From contig MLAK01000662.1 of NCBI GenBank assembly GCA_001839685.1, positions 42,442 through 81,984 on the forward strand: a DNA stretch of 39,543 nt, written 5' to 3'. Source of the DNA: Tritrichomonas foetus (lineage: Eukaryota; Parabasalia; Tritrichomonadida; Tritrichomonadidae). The position numbers and the translations under genes were made by a program. Positions 18,281-28,083 of the stretch are shown here, in pieces. The notes under the pieces were generated by a model. That model saw only the letters and a program-made list of their open reading frames with translations, ran no database searches and was not told where the DNA came from. Within the stretch, counting starts at the first letter, position 1, and every line of letters starts with the position of its first letter.

Positions 18281-18851
18281 CCTTTTACGAATATTTATAT
18301 GTGTATCATTGATATAACTATTATTATTGTAAACAATTTCTTAACTCCTTTTTCATACCTCTTGTTGTGTTTTTCAACTTTATAATCATTCATATTGGAA
18401 CGAGTTGATCAAGCTTGATCGAATTCACAGATTAAAATAAAGTAAATAAAAGTTTAAACTGAACACTTTTATGACACTTTTAAGTATTACACGTCCTCGA
18501 AATTAATGAGACATAACATTTTCATTGTGGGTAACATTTCGCGAAATATTTGTTTTGAATCACAAATAATAATTAATAAATATTTATTATCCAACTTTAA
18601 CTTATGAAAGATTTCCTAGAAATAAAAGCACGTTGGTAATTATCGTATTAATATTATAATGACATAATTTTGATAAAATTCCAAAACACCCAGTAATGAT
18701 CGGCTTGATACAGAAGGTGAAATATCACTGCGAATAAGGTCAAAAAAACCGTATATTTTAGGTCATTTTATTGTCCGACACGTTTGGAATTGATAGCTGT
18801 TTTTGTTTAATTGTGAACCAAAAGTTTCCGTTTAGAATTAATCAATCATTG
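18281..18851. other. Intergenic region before cyclin B
   Basis: This is 571 bases with no gene. The frame of the cyclin is open upstream to a TTG at 18771, but no ATG occurs before 18852. TCATT lies at 18763-18767, and the shared TTTCCGTTTAGA motif ends 15 bases before the ATG. Otherwise it is plain A+T-rich spacer. Confidence 0.55.
18825..18839 (+). promoter_or_regulatory. Shared upstream motif TTTCCGTTTAGA (copy 2)
   Basis: The same 12-mer that precedes the gene at 2040 is found here, ending about 15 bases before the cyclin B start codon. Exact recurrence at near-identical distance from two start codons is the evidence; binding or start-site function is inferred. Confidence 0.35.
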
Positions 18852-19874
18852 ATGATTCCCGCCTCAAGAACATCTTCAATTGCTTCACGTCAGCCATCAA
18901 GAACTAAGGGACTTGTTGTCAACCAGTCACGAAGAGTTTTGCATGATGTAAATTCCAGATTAAATGCAATCAATCCAACCGGATTAAATAAACAATCGAA
19001 TATCATGACTCGCCCGCGCCACGATGAGAACGAACCAGAAGTATTCAAGCCAAATCATAGTATGAAGAGACTTGGTGACCCCAATGACCCACAAGAAGTT
19101 CATGAATTCGATCTTGAAATTTTCAATTTCATGAAATCGTTTGAAAATAAAACACTTCCAAATCCAAACTTTTTCGAAGGACAAACCAATATTACACCAA
19201 GAATGCGAGCCACTGTCATAGATTGGCTTGTTGAAGTTCATCGAAAATTAAAAATGCATACAGATACGCTTTACCTCACAGTTTATTTGATGGATCAATA
19301 CTTATCGCATGTTGATCTTGATAAAACGAAATACCAACGACTCGGATGCGCCGCTTTACTGATTGCTTCAAAAAGTGAAGAAATATATCCACCGTCTGTG
19401 AAAGAACTCGTGGAATTAGCCGACAGATCATTCACAACAATCGCTTTAAGTCGAATGGAAGCATCGCTTTTCCAAACCGTCTCATTTCATGTCAATCCAA
19501 TATTGCCGCCAATGTTTTTGAAACGCTTCTTAAGAATTGTCAGAACTGATTTGGTTCTTTCAATGCTTTCCTACTTTATTCTCGAGTCTTCTCTCTTGGA
19601 TGTTGGATTTATTGGCGTTCCACCCTCCCTCCTTGCAGCCTCGTCAATTTGTCTGGCTATGACCATCCAAAATGGGCCCGGGCAGTGGACCCCATTTCTG
19701 GAAGCCAACACAGGCTACAGACTTGAAGATCTCGCGCCAACAATTGACCAATTGCTGGCGTCTGTGAATAACTGCAAGGTCAGTCGTTTTCCGACAATAA
19801 GGAAGAAATACTCATCGGTGACAATGGGTAGTGTGAGCAAGATTGCTTTTCCTGAAAATATTAAATTGATCTAA
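18852..19874 (+). CDS. Mitotic (B-type) cyclin
   Basis: This is a 340-aa B-type cyclin, the activating subunit of a mitotic cyclin-dependent kinase. The cyclin box has the B-type signature MRATVIDWLVEVH at 118-130, followed by TLYLTVYLMDQYLS (139-152) and LGCAALLIASKSEEIYPP (164-181). A second cyclin fold begins near 215. The N-terminal tail holds a destruction-box-like SRRVLHDVNSR (26-36: RxxL with a nearby Asn), for degradation through the anaphase-promoting complex. Length fits the family. The upstream frame to the TTG at 18771 adds 27 residues without similarity, and the first ATG at 18852 is chosen. A Cdc25-like phosphatase, which would activate the partner kinase, is encoded 17 kb away. 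Confidence 0.93.
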   Translation: MIPASRTSSIASRQPSRTKGLVVNQSRRVLHDVNSRLNAINPTGLNKQSNIMTRPRHDENEPEVFKPNHSMKRLGDPNDPQEVHEFDLEIFNFMKSFENKTLPNPNFFEGQTNITPRMRATVIDWLVEVHRKLKMHTDTLYLTVYLMDQYLSHVDLDKTKYQRLGCAALLIASKSEEIYPPSVKELVELADRSFTTIALSRMEASLFQTVSFHVNPILPPMFLKRFLRIVRTDLVLSMLSYFILESSLLDVGFIGVPPSLLAASSICLAMTIQNGPGQWTPFLEANTGYRLEDLAPTIDQLLASVNNCKVSRFPTIRKKYSSVTMGSVSKIAFPENIKLI

Positions 19875-20110
19875 TTTTTTTTTATGAAAGATATTATTAA
19901 ATTAATGCTTAACATTCTCTTTCTGTGTATATTTATTCTTAATGTTTCTTTTCTTTTCTTTTCTATGTTTCTTTGAAAAAATATGACAAAAAAAATAGCA
20001 CAAAAGTATTTTTCTGATGCGACTGCATGTGAAGTAGATAGAGAGTGTTTGGCTTTAATATTCAATAAGAAAAGAAAAACTAGCATATTCGTGCTTCGGC
20101 AAAACTTTTT

Positions 20111-20339
20111 TATATATGTTCATTCTGTTATATTTGTTCATTCTGCTATATTTGCTCATTCTTTATATTTGTTCTTTCCTATTATATTTGCTCATTCTTT
20201 ATTTATGTTCACTCTTTATATATGTTCATTCCTATTATATTTGCTCATTCTTTTATATATGTTCATTCATTATATATGTTCATTCTTTTATATTTGCTCA
20301 TTCTTTATATTTGTTCATTCTGTTATGTATGTTCATCCT
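20111..20339. repeat. Degenerate 15-19-bp tandem repeat (TATATTTGTTCATTCT)
   Basis: About fourteen imperfect copies of a unit close to TATATTTGTTCATTCT fill the spacer between the convergent cyclin B and beta-helix genes. Copies alternate TGTTCATTC and TGCTCATTC, with TATAT or TTATAT leaders and unit lengths that vary by a few bases. Open frames across it (for example 19983-20360) give artificial YVHS/FAHS peptides. The variation indicates an older array than the 20-bp repeat at the left edge. Confidence 0.88.
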
Positions 20340-20389
20340 TTTAGTTACATTTATTTGTGAACTATTAGTAAAAGAATAAACATATATAA

Positions 20390-22261
20390 TTAATCTGAAT
20401 CAATTTCTTCCAATTCCTGAAGAGGAATTTGGAGATTGAAAGATTCCATTTCTGATCGGTCTAATGTCTCCATCTTTTTTTCTTCTTTTTTATTTTTGTT
20501 CTTAAGTGTCCAATAAAGAATAACACCGATAATTGCAAAGAAAATCCATACTTGACCAACAATTTGAATTCTATATCTTCTGCTCAGATTTCCGTCATTT
20601 AAAAATACAAAAATATTTTCTTTGGACCAGGTTTCATTATCAAATGACAAAGAGACTCTGAAAGCTGTTGAATCATTTTCAGTTATTCTAGAGAGATAGC
20701 ATAATACATGCTTTACACTAATAAGAGTCCCCACTGAATATGCTGATCCAATTTTACAGAAAACTTTTCGATAAGTAAAATTATTATTAATTTCATAAAA
20801 AACATGAATATTTTGGTTTCCATTTTTGTTCACATTTTTAGGTGATATTTCGTAAATTACAGGTAATGGTAAATCGCATTTGTTCACCCCATCACCATCA
20901 AAACCTTCTTTACATTGGCATTTTCCGGGTGAAACACAGACGGCATTATCATCACATTGATCATTACATTTCCAACAGCCTGATTCAATATCTGGATCCC
21001 CAAAAGGGAATTTTTTGAGGCATTTACATTTTCCTTTAACTCTAATTGTATTGGGACCAGGACAATCATTTAAAATATCTTGATTACTCAGAGTAGTATT
21101 TCCTTTTTGAGGAATCTCATCATTAAATAAATTCTCTTCTTCGTTTTCTTCGTCCATCTCAATATCAAATATTCTCTTTTTATCATGTTTACTTTTTTCT
21201 CTTCTTATGATGATAGTTGATTCAGTTTCACTATTAGACTCTGAAGATATATTAATATGATCATTATTTTCACAGATATTTAATGAAATCGGGATAATTT
21301 GGTGATCTATAGCATCAAAATTACAGTTTTTGTATACAATTGATTGTTGTTCTGATTGATGTGATGCAAAAATCGAGTTTTCAATCAATCCATTGGCTCC
21401 TTTCAACGGCAAGAAAATATAAGTAGAATTTGGGATAAAAATGGAGTGATCAATGGTAAGCTGTTGACTAAAAAATATTATTGCGTTTGCAGCCTCATTA
21501 TATCCAATCTTTACTTTCTGTAAAATAGATGTAGTTGAAAATAATGTGAGAATTGTTTCCCCCTTATTCTCATCAATATTTACAAATTTTAAAACAAATT
21601 TGAAAGTTGATTCTGCATTCAAAGCAGCTCCAAACTTCTTAACAGTGTTAAATGATATATTCAAATGGGATAAGTCATGATTTCCATTCTTACATAAAAA
21701 GCCAGAAGAAGAACTTTTTTTGCAATTGATTGCTTGAAAATGAGTGATATAAGAAATATTGGAATATCTAGATACCGTTAAATACAAAAATTGGCCATTT
21801 TCATCTGCTGTGCAGTTAGAAGCGCATATATAATGAATTTTGGTTAGTTTTGTATCGAAAAATAATGCTCCACCATTTTTATGAGAAAAACAAGAAATAA
21901 ATTGTGTCTGATACACTAAAACTCTGTCTAATTTAGAAATATAACATATTGCTCCTCCATTGAGCGATGATTTGCAATTGATGAACTTTGAATCGATTAT
22001 CTTAAGTAGGTCACCTGATTGGGGTTGATTTAGAGGTCTTTCATAATAGATTCCGTTAAATACATTTTCCATATCATAAATTAAAGGAGTACAAAGGAAA
22101 TTCGAAAAAGTTGAACGAAACAATTTTAATCTATTTAAATTATAATAGAAACAATTAAAACCATGTGATATATACGAATTCTTCATCGATAAAAATGATT
22201 TAGACATGATTGGAGCCGAAAAAACATGACTGAGAAACAACGAATTGATTGTTGTATTCAT
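20390..22261 (-). CDS. Single-span surface protein: beta-helix repeats, EGF-like and IPT-like domains
   Basis: This 623-aa protein resembles trichomonad surface proteins built from right-handed beta-helix repeats of the polymorphic-membrane-protein kind. Residues about 60-330 hold repeats with GGAI or GGAL and F-I-x-C elements (CKSSLNGGAICYI; SHKNGGALFF) and many N-glycosylation sites. An acidic linker follows (350-390). Then come Cys-rich EGF-like modules at about 395-460 (CQCKEGFDGDGVNKC) and an IPT/TIG-like beta domain at 463-550. A membrane span is at about 565-586, followed by a 37-residue tail with basic then acidic parts and a PLQEL motif that could act as a sorting signal. The N-terminus has only a weak hydrophobic run (SLFLSHVFSA), so a signal peptide is uncertain. 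It is probably displayed on the cell surface or in endolysosomal membrane; the ligand is unknown. Confidence 0.78.
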   Translation of the reverse strand: MNTTINSLFLSHVFSAPIMSKSFLSMKNSYISHGFNCFYYNLNRLKLFRSTFSNFLCTPLIYDMENVFNGIYYERPLNQPQSGDLLKIIDSKFINCKSSLNGGAICYISKLDRVLVYQTQFISCFSHKNGGALFFDTKLTKIHYICASNCTADENGQFLYLTVSRYSNISYITHFQAINCKKSSSSGFLCKNGNHDLSHLNISFNTVKKFGAALNAESTFKFVLKFVNIDENKGETILTLFSTTSILQKVKIGYNEAANAIIFFSQQLTIDHSIFIPNSTYIFLPLKGANGLIENSIFASHQSEQQSIVYKNCNFDAIDHQIIPISLNICENNDHINISSESNSETESTIIIRREKSKHDKKRIFDIEMDEENEEENLFNDEIPQKGNTTLSNQDILNDCPGPNTIRVKGKCKCLKKFPFGDPDIESGCWKCNDQCDDNAVCVSPGKCQCKEGFDGDGVNKCDLPLPVIYEISPKNVNKNGNQNIHVFYEINNNFTYRKVFCKIGSAYSVGTLISVKHVLCYLSRITENDSTAFRVSLSFDNETWSKENIFVFLNDGNLSRRYRIQIVGQVWIFFAIIGVILYWTLKNKNKKEEKKMETLDRSEMESFNLQIPLQELEEIDSD

Positions 22262-22611
22262 TTGGAAAATAACTTTTTTCCTTCAAACTTTTTTCAATAA
22301 AATTCTTTCAGATGTCCACTAACCCGATGTTTTTTTACTATTTAATCTCTATCATGGATAAATAGCTCTCATATCGATCATACTATTAACATATTGATTG
22401 AAGATTTCATATGGTAAACTTATTATATATTATCTTGAGTGAAAGAAAATATTATAGTTTTGATTTCAATTATACAGATTTGACATTTGGTATTTTCATT
22501 GAAGGTAAAATTGAATTAAATGTTATTTAAATACAACTTTTTGTAGAAAATCCTCCTCTGATTAAAGAATGAAATAAAAAATTATAAATAATTATATACT
22601 AGTTCTAATCT
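22262..22611. other. Intergenic region between surface protein and flavoprotein genes
   Basis: This is 350 bases of A+T-rich spacer between two minus-strand genes. It contains the 3' flank of the flavoprotein gene and the promoter region of the surface protein gene. I see no RNA gene, repeat or recurrent motif. Confidence 0.55.
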
Positions 22612-24885
22612 TTAATGTGATGGAGATGGAGCGTTTTCATCTCGTTTCACCATAGAAATAGCCTCTGTTGGACATCTTGATACACAAAGTCCACATCCAA
22701 CACATTTTTCTGCATCAACTACATATTTCCATTTAGCTGGTTCAAGATCAATTGCATCATTTGGACAGACAGTACACCTTCCACATCCAAGACAAGCGTA
22801 TGGATTCGTAAGTTTACAGACAAGCTTTTCAATATCAAGATCTTCAATTTCCACTGGGCTTGAGCTTGAATTCTTGATATATTCTTCAAGTGAGGCGCAT
22901 TTTTGGGAATGAATGAAATGACTCATCATTCCATTTGTGAAAACAATTCCTTTTCCTTTATTTTCAATGGAAGATGGATCAATTTCGATAAAAGAGGCTC
23001 CATTTCTTAAATAATGAAGTGCATCATTATCATTCTTGCAACCTCCACATACTGCAAAGCCATGAGTTAATTTTTCTTTATTAAGGATTGGTACAAGTCT
23101 TGTTTCATCAGTAGTTGCACCATTTGGTAAGACTCTTCTCAAATCAACAATCGTGAAGCCATTATTACAAATATCTTTGCTTTCTTCATTTGATGCTAAA
23201 TATAAAACAGGTAAAGTTGTTTGAATTTGCTTTGTTGAGTTGATTTGAATTGCATGAATTTTTGATTTCGTTAAAATTGCTAAATCATTTTCTAATGTTG
23301 GAGAATTAACATCAAGTTGTGCAATGAATAGACGATCTTTATATTGTTGACTTAATTCTTCAACAATTTCTTTTATATTAGCTGCAGTTAATTCACCAAA
23401 ATGATGATAGCCATTTTCTTTTCGCTTATAACTTGTTACATGCCTTGGATCTGCTACAACTTTCATTACAGCGCCACCCCAGCCTAATTCTAACAAGTTT
23501 TTGATGGAATTTTTGTTGTCAGTGAATGGCGAAGCTGCTGCAATGAATGGTGTTGGGATTCTCAAATTGTTCACAGCTTTAACAGTTGTGGAAATATCAG
23601 AAGGTCTCCAATTCAACTTATATACTTCAAATGTGCTTGTTTTATGATTCTTGACTTCAGGGATTTCTTTGTTATTTAAGAAAGCATCAATTTGCATTGC
23701 TGCATTTTTTCCAGATGCTGAAGCTTGAACAGCAGCCATTGAAGAACCTTTTGCTGAGCCTGCTGAGAATTTTGGTTCTTCACCTTGATAAATTTCATTC
23801 AAATTGCTCTTTTGGCCAATCGCATTAACAACAAAATCAAGATTCTTCCATTGTTGTTCAGATTTTTCAATTGTCTGAAGATCTTTACTCACTTGGACAG
23901 TTGTTAAAACTACTTTTCCTTCAACTTTTTCAAGCTTATGAGGAATGGTTCTTGGAATGACAGAAATTCCAAAAGTTCCAAGGAGTCCACGCTCGTCTGG
24001 TGCAAGTGGTGCTTCAGAAAGTGTTCGACGATAGAAAATTTGAACAGAATTAGCTCCACTCTTTGAGCAGAAAAGAGCACAGTCAATTGCAACAGCACCA
24101 CAGCCAAAAATAGCGATATTTTTATCTTTGATTTCTTCTGGATTGAGTTTCAAGAAACTTCTTGCAGAAATTGAATGGTCTTCACCACCTGGAACATCAA
24201 CTTTATTATCAATTTGTTGACCAATACACCAACAAACTGCGTCATAATTCTTTTCCATGTCCTTGGTGAAAGTTGTCTCAAATTTAATGGTGACATCACC
24301 ACATGATTTACAAAAGTTTACATCATTTTCAATTGAATTTTGATTGATTCTGAATTTTGGAATATATTGAATATCTCCACCAGCAACAGTTTTCTGCTCA
24401 AAGACTTCTACTTTATGTCCACGTGTTCCTAAGCATGCTGCACATGCGAGGCCAGCTGGACCAGCTCCAACAATAGCCACTTTTTTGCCGGTTGGCTTTG
24501 AAATTGGAATTAACGATAAAAACCGCCCATTTTGATGTGCCCTTTTGGCAATTTCAGCCTGGACAGCGGGAATGTTTATGGCCATGTCCAGCCTTTGCCT
24601 GCAGCATGGTTTCATGCACATATCAGCCGGACAAACCGTTCCACAAGTTGCCGAAAATGGAGTCATCGAATACATGATTAGCGCAGAGAGGTCAATATCG
24701 GACGGACGGCCACCTTTGGCCGCACGGATGAAGTCGGCGGGCGAGCAATGACAAGGACAGCCATCTGAGCATGGCTTTTGAACACATTGCAAGCAATTAT
24801 TTGTTTGGGCGTCAAATTGAAATTGCGTTAAATATCGGTAATCTTTTCTTTGATCAATACGGCTTGGTAGTATTTGTGCGAACAT
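22612..24885 (-). CDS. Dihydropyrimidine-dehydrogenase-like Fe-S flavoprotein with reduced barrel domain
   Basis: This 757-aa protein has the electron-transfer layout of dihydropyrimidine dehydrogenase and of the glutamate synthase small subunit. An N-terminal Cys-rich iron-sulfur domain (C31, C34, C39, C43-47, C81, C85, C90) is followed by an FAD site GAGPAGLACA at 140-149. A NAD(P)-binding motif GCGAVAIDCA is at 261-270 and the AIGQ FAD-closing region at 355-358. A dihydroorotate-dehydrogenase-like barrel follows (about 425-640), then two 4Fe-4S clusters, CLGCGRCTVCP (698-708) and CVGCGLCVSRCP (728-738). Animal DPD has about 1025 residues; the barrel here is shorter and the NLSCPHG active-site loop is not found (QINS at 547-550 instead). 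Pyrimidine reduction is therefore doubtful; an NAD(P)H/ferredoxin-type oxidoreductase role is an inference. The N-terminus MFAQILPSR could be a short hydrogenosomal presequence, a weak suggestion. Confidence 0.85.
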   Translation of the reverse strand: MFAQILPSRIDQRKDYRYLTQFQFDAQTNNCLQCVQKPCSDGCPCHCSPADFIRAAKGGRPSDIDLSALIMYSMTPFSATCGTVCPADMCMKPCCRQRLDMAINIPAVQAEIAKRAHQNGRFLSLIPISKPTGKKVAIVGAGPAGLACAACLGTRGHKVEVFEQKTVAGGDIQYIPKFRINQNSIENDVNFCKSCGDVTIKFETTFTKDMEKNYDAVCWCIGQQIDNKVDVPGGEDHSISARSFLKLNPEEIKDKNIAIFGCGAVAIDCALFCSKSGANSVQIFYRRTLSEAPLAPDERGLLGTFGISVIPRTIPHKLEKVEGKVVLTTVQVSKDLQTIEKSEQQWKNLDFVVNAIGQKSNLNEIYQGEEPKFSAGSAKGSSMAAVQASASGKNAAMQIDAFLNNKEIPEVKNHKTSTFEVYKLNWRPSDISTTVKAVNNLRIPTPFIAAASPFTDNKNSIKNLLELGWGGAVMKVVADPRHVTSYKRKENGYHHFGELTAANIKEIVEELSQQYKDRLFIAQLDVNSPTLENDLAILTKSKIHAIQINSTKQIQTTLPVLYLASNEESKDICNNGFTIVDLRRVLPNGATTDETRLVPILNKEKLTHGFAVCGGCKNDNDALHYLRNGASFIEIDPSSIENKGKGIVFTNGMMSHFIHSQKCASLEEYIKNSSSSPVEIEDLDIEKLVCKLTNPYACLGCGRCTVCPNDAIDLEPAKWKYVVDAEKCVGCGLCVSRCPTEAISMVKRDENAPSPSH

Positions 24886-26304
24886 TTAAATGGAAGAAAA
24901 CGTTCTAAATGAGAAATAAAATTGTGAATTCATATCATTTCATTGGCAATTGAAAAAAATTCATCATTAAAATGTTTTAAAAAGTTAATATGTCATATGG
25001 AAAACACAGAATCTCTACAAATGCAAATTTGATCGCTCAACAGAGAAAGTTGAAAAATATTTTCAAAATTTAAAAGGGTAGATAATATTTTTGTGAATTT
25101 TTGACAGCGATTTAATTATCGTAATTCAATTCAAAAAAATATGAGTTGATTTCATATTATTATATTCCAAATTGTGATACAGTGATGTGGCATAATTAGA
25201 TATAATTGAGCTTCATCACTTATTCATGACTTATATGATATAAACACTTTACATGAATTTTTATCTGAAATTCATTATTTGTGATCGTTGATTGAATGAA
25301 TTCATAATTTTATTTCATTATTAGTCAATAGCATATTTCAAAATGTAATTATCTAAGTTAGAATTTCATCGATAAAGTATTGCTCTTTGTTGAGCTTAAG
25401 CGAACATTTTTTGATGACTAACCAATTTAATATAACCATATTTTATGAAATTATAGTTTGCAGATCGATGTTTTTTATAAACTCAATCTCATTTATTCTA
25501 ATTATTTTTCAAATTCATACATAATTGATACCAATTCAGTACAATGACGTTCATAAATCGTGAGTGCGACAAGATAATCAATAAATAAAGTTTCAAATAT
25601 CAGCGACCGTTATTTTCTATTTTGCAATATTACAAATTTCAATAGCATTGTTAAAAAGTTCATTAGAAAAATTTATTTCTATGAACTTATTAGAAAATAT
25701 TCTTAGAACTCCAATCACCATAATCTGGATTTGAGGTTTTCCAAAAATAGGACGAAAATTTAATACTTAGGTGATAAAACGTTCCTCATATGGAAATATG
25801 AGCAGGGTATCTAATATATATCTAAACGGTTTCTATGCAAAAAAGGTTAATTATACATAGAAAAAGGATTGCATTTTTCGAAAAATTCTGTAGTTTTGAA
25901 GTTCTATCAGAATTTCTCTTTTCACAAATCTGTACGAAATAAATTAAATTCAGAATATTTATTACTTCAGAATTTTATTTTGATAAGATGATAACAATTC
26001 CAATATTATAATAATTGAGGTCAATTAATGGTTAATAAATTTATTCAAAATCAATATGAAAATTTGAACAAATTGAGAATAATTTGAAACTGAACAAATA
26101 ACTACTTCTTCATAAAAAGTTTCCAAAATGAATAAAAGTGCCAATAAATAACATGCAATAAGAAAAAGTTTCTCAAGATTCAATTAGTTTCTTTTCAAAT
26201 CATTATTAATTAAATCATTTTTCAATATATATTATCTTTTTTCTATACTTTCTGAATTCAGTTATTTCAATTATTTTAAAAAAGTTAGTCTTCAAAAAAA
26301 GCCA
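24886..26304. other. 1.4-kb gene-free divergent region
   Basis: This is the longest spacer in the window, 1419 bases between the divergent flavoprotein and DENN genes. It is A+T-rich with short direct echoes of ATTTCAT/ATTTTAT but no tandem array, tRNA or open frame of note. An 8-bp inverted repeat (TTTCTATG/CATAGAAA, 25830-25837 and 25856-25863, 18-base loop) is the clearest structure. Upstream of the flavoprotein start is GAACGTT (minus, about 24906-24900). Confidence 0.6.
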
Positions 26305-28083
26305 ATGATCGATGAAGTTGAGGTTGACGACGGAGATATAGAAATCTCGCCATCCGAATTCGCCACCTTCAAGCCAACGAGGCGACAATCCTCAATGGAG
26401 ATGTACAATTACGACCACTCAATCCATCACTCAATCAAACAAAAACGATTGTCGATGAGCTTTTTGGCAACGCCAATCTTCAAACGAATGGAAACAAGCG
26501 CCCAACACATATACGAGCACTTCTTGATAATTGGTTGCCCGATGAGTAGCGATTGCTCTGATGAACACCCAAAACCACAAATTTTATTCTGTTATCCGTC
26601 AGCACCACTCATTTTTTCACCTCAAGAGTTTAAGACAATTGTCCATTTTTGTTTCCCGAGCGAATTTAAACCAATCGGCGAGCAGGATAAGAAACGGTTA
26701 TTCATGACTCAATTCATTTTCAGACTAACTGAGGCCTCAAAAGGCAATGCTGTTTATGGAGTCTGCACCCACGTTTCCGCAGCTGCCTGCAATAAAAGCT
26801 TTTTCTATGATGAGCGGTCAAAACAATATCCGTTTTGTTTTTGCTTTTTGACAACAAATCCGATGTTTTCAGTGATTTTCCAATACGAAACTTTTCTCGC
26901 AATGTGGACGTGCCAAAATATCAAATTTGTTCCTCATCCCGACGCATTCCTCAAATATACGCCGCCAACTGAAGAAGAGACACCGACTCTTCTCCCCAAC
27001 CTTGTTTTTGCCGCTGGTTCTCAACGCGCCCAATCAATCAGAATTCCGAGGGCATTCCTTCAAGAGCTTGCCTGGTTCCATTCTTTACAGGCAAACAAAG
27101 ACAGCAAGCAAGATGTCACTGTTTCTTCTCACTTGCACTTAGTTCTCCCGAAGTTGGACTCCTACGAGGCCTACATTCAGGCGCCTTCGCTTGATTCTCT
27201 CTTTTCCGCTCTTTCATTGAAAAACATTGTAAAACTTTATTCTGAGCTTCTTCTTGAAGTTCAAACCGTTTTTGTTTCAGCAAATATTCACAAGCTGACA
27301 CTTTCGGTCATTGCTGCAGTCACGCTTCTTGCACCATTTAATATAAACGGCACCCTAATGCCACTCCTTCCACGTGACTCTCACTTCATGGCGCTTCTTG
27401 AGTCACCTGTTCCATACATTGCCGGTCTCCTGGTTGATGAACACGAATTCATTGCACCACAAGGAGTTTGCGTTGTCGATCTTGACCATGACCTTATCAT
27501 TGAACAGGAAGCGATGCCAGAACTTCCGAAGTTTGCAGCATTGAAGCACAAGCTGAAGACTATTCTCAAAGAACATGAACAATCAATCACAGTTCCTCAA
27601 AAAACTGTCAAAACAGGTGTCCTTAAGAAGACCACAAAAGTGAATGAAAAGTATATCAACTTCCTAAGGTCGGTCAGCGATTTTGCTAAACCAAGAGTCA
27701 TGGTTGACCAAATACCACAAAAATACATCTTTACAGCTGAAGTTGTGAACCAGATTATGGATTGTTTCATGAAATCAATTGCACCAACAGTGGAAGCACT
27801 TATCAAGCCATGTTTTGTTACTGAAACCACGGATATCAACAATCCAGTTACCGTTTTCAACAAGGAGCTCTTTTTAGATTCTGTTCCAGAAAACGCCAGA
27901 CCTTTTTACTCCCTCTTCGCAACAACAACAATGTTCCAAGACTTCTGTGACACAAAAACAGATGCAACTGCTCAAGAAATTGTTGACGAAACTCAACATC
28001 GTTTTTCAATTGGAAGAAGAAGAAGAACAACAACAAGACATGCTTTTGAAAGCAATAATTCGTCAACTGCACCCCTTGAATGA
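26305..28083 (+). CDS. DENN-domain protein (probable Rab exchange factor)
   Basis: This 592-aa protein has a DENN module, the fold that catalyses GDP release from Rab GTPases. After an acidic then basic N-terminal stretch (1-60), the upstream DENN part starts with HIYEHFLIIGCP (68-79). ILFCYPS (92-98) follows and then the FCFPSEF segment typical of uDENN (114-120). The central DENN begins near 285, with SLKNIVKLYSELLLEVQTVFVS (299-320) and the VPYIAGLLVDE block (374-384) that marks cDENN. A weaker third part reaches about 560. The last 30 residues are Arg-rich and disordered. No membrane span or other domain is seen. A Rab is encoded at 941, but that it is the substrate cannot be told. Local G+C is higher than in the neighbours, as expected of a conserved, well-expressed gene. 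Confidence 0.85.
   Translation: MIDEVEVDDGDIEISPSEFATFKPTRRQSSMEMYNYDHSIHHSIKQKRLSMSFLATPIFKRMETSAQHIYEHFLIIGCPMSSDCSDEHPKPQILFCYPSAPLIFSPQEFKTIVHFCFPSEFKPIGEQDKKRLFMTQFIFRLTEASKGNAVYGVCTHVSAAACNKSFFYDERSKQYPFCFCFLTTNPMFSVIFQYETFLAMWTCQNIKFVPHPDAFLKYTPPTEEETPTLLPNLVFAAGSQRAQSIRIPRAFLQELAWFHSLQANKDSKQDVTVSSHLHLVLPKLDSYEAYIQAPSLDSLFSALSLKNIVKLYSELLLEVQTVFVSANIHKLTLSVIAAVTLLAPFNINGTLMPLLPRDSHFMALLESPVPYIAGLLVDEHEFIAPQGVCVVDLDHDLIIEQEAMPELPKFAALKHKLKTILKEHEQSITVPQKTVKTGVLKKTTKVNEKYINFLRSVSDFAKPRVMVDQIPQKYIFTAEVVNQIMDCFMKSIAPTVEALIKPCFVTETTDINNPVTVFNKELFLDSVPENARPFYSLFATTTMFQDFCDTKTDATAQEIVDETQHRFSIGRRRRTTTRHAFESNNSSTAPLE

Noticed and set aside
19983..20379. Frames of 125 and 87 codons rich in Phe, Ile and Ser-His
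   Set aside because: They arise from the degenerate tandem repeat and have no non-repeat support.
25830..25863. 8-bp inverted repeat with 18-base loop in the long spacer
   Set aside because: It has A+T-rich arms that chance can give, and no recurrent copy was seen.
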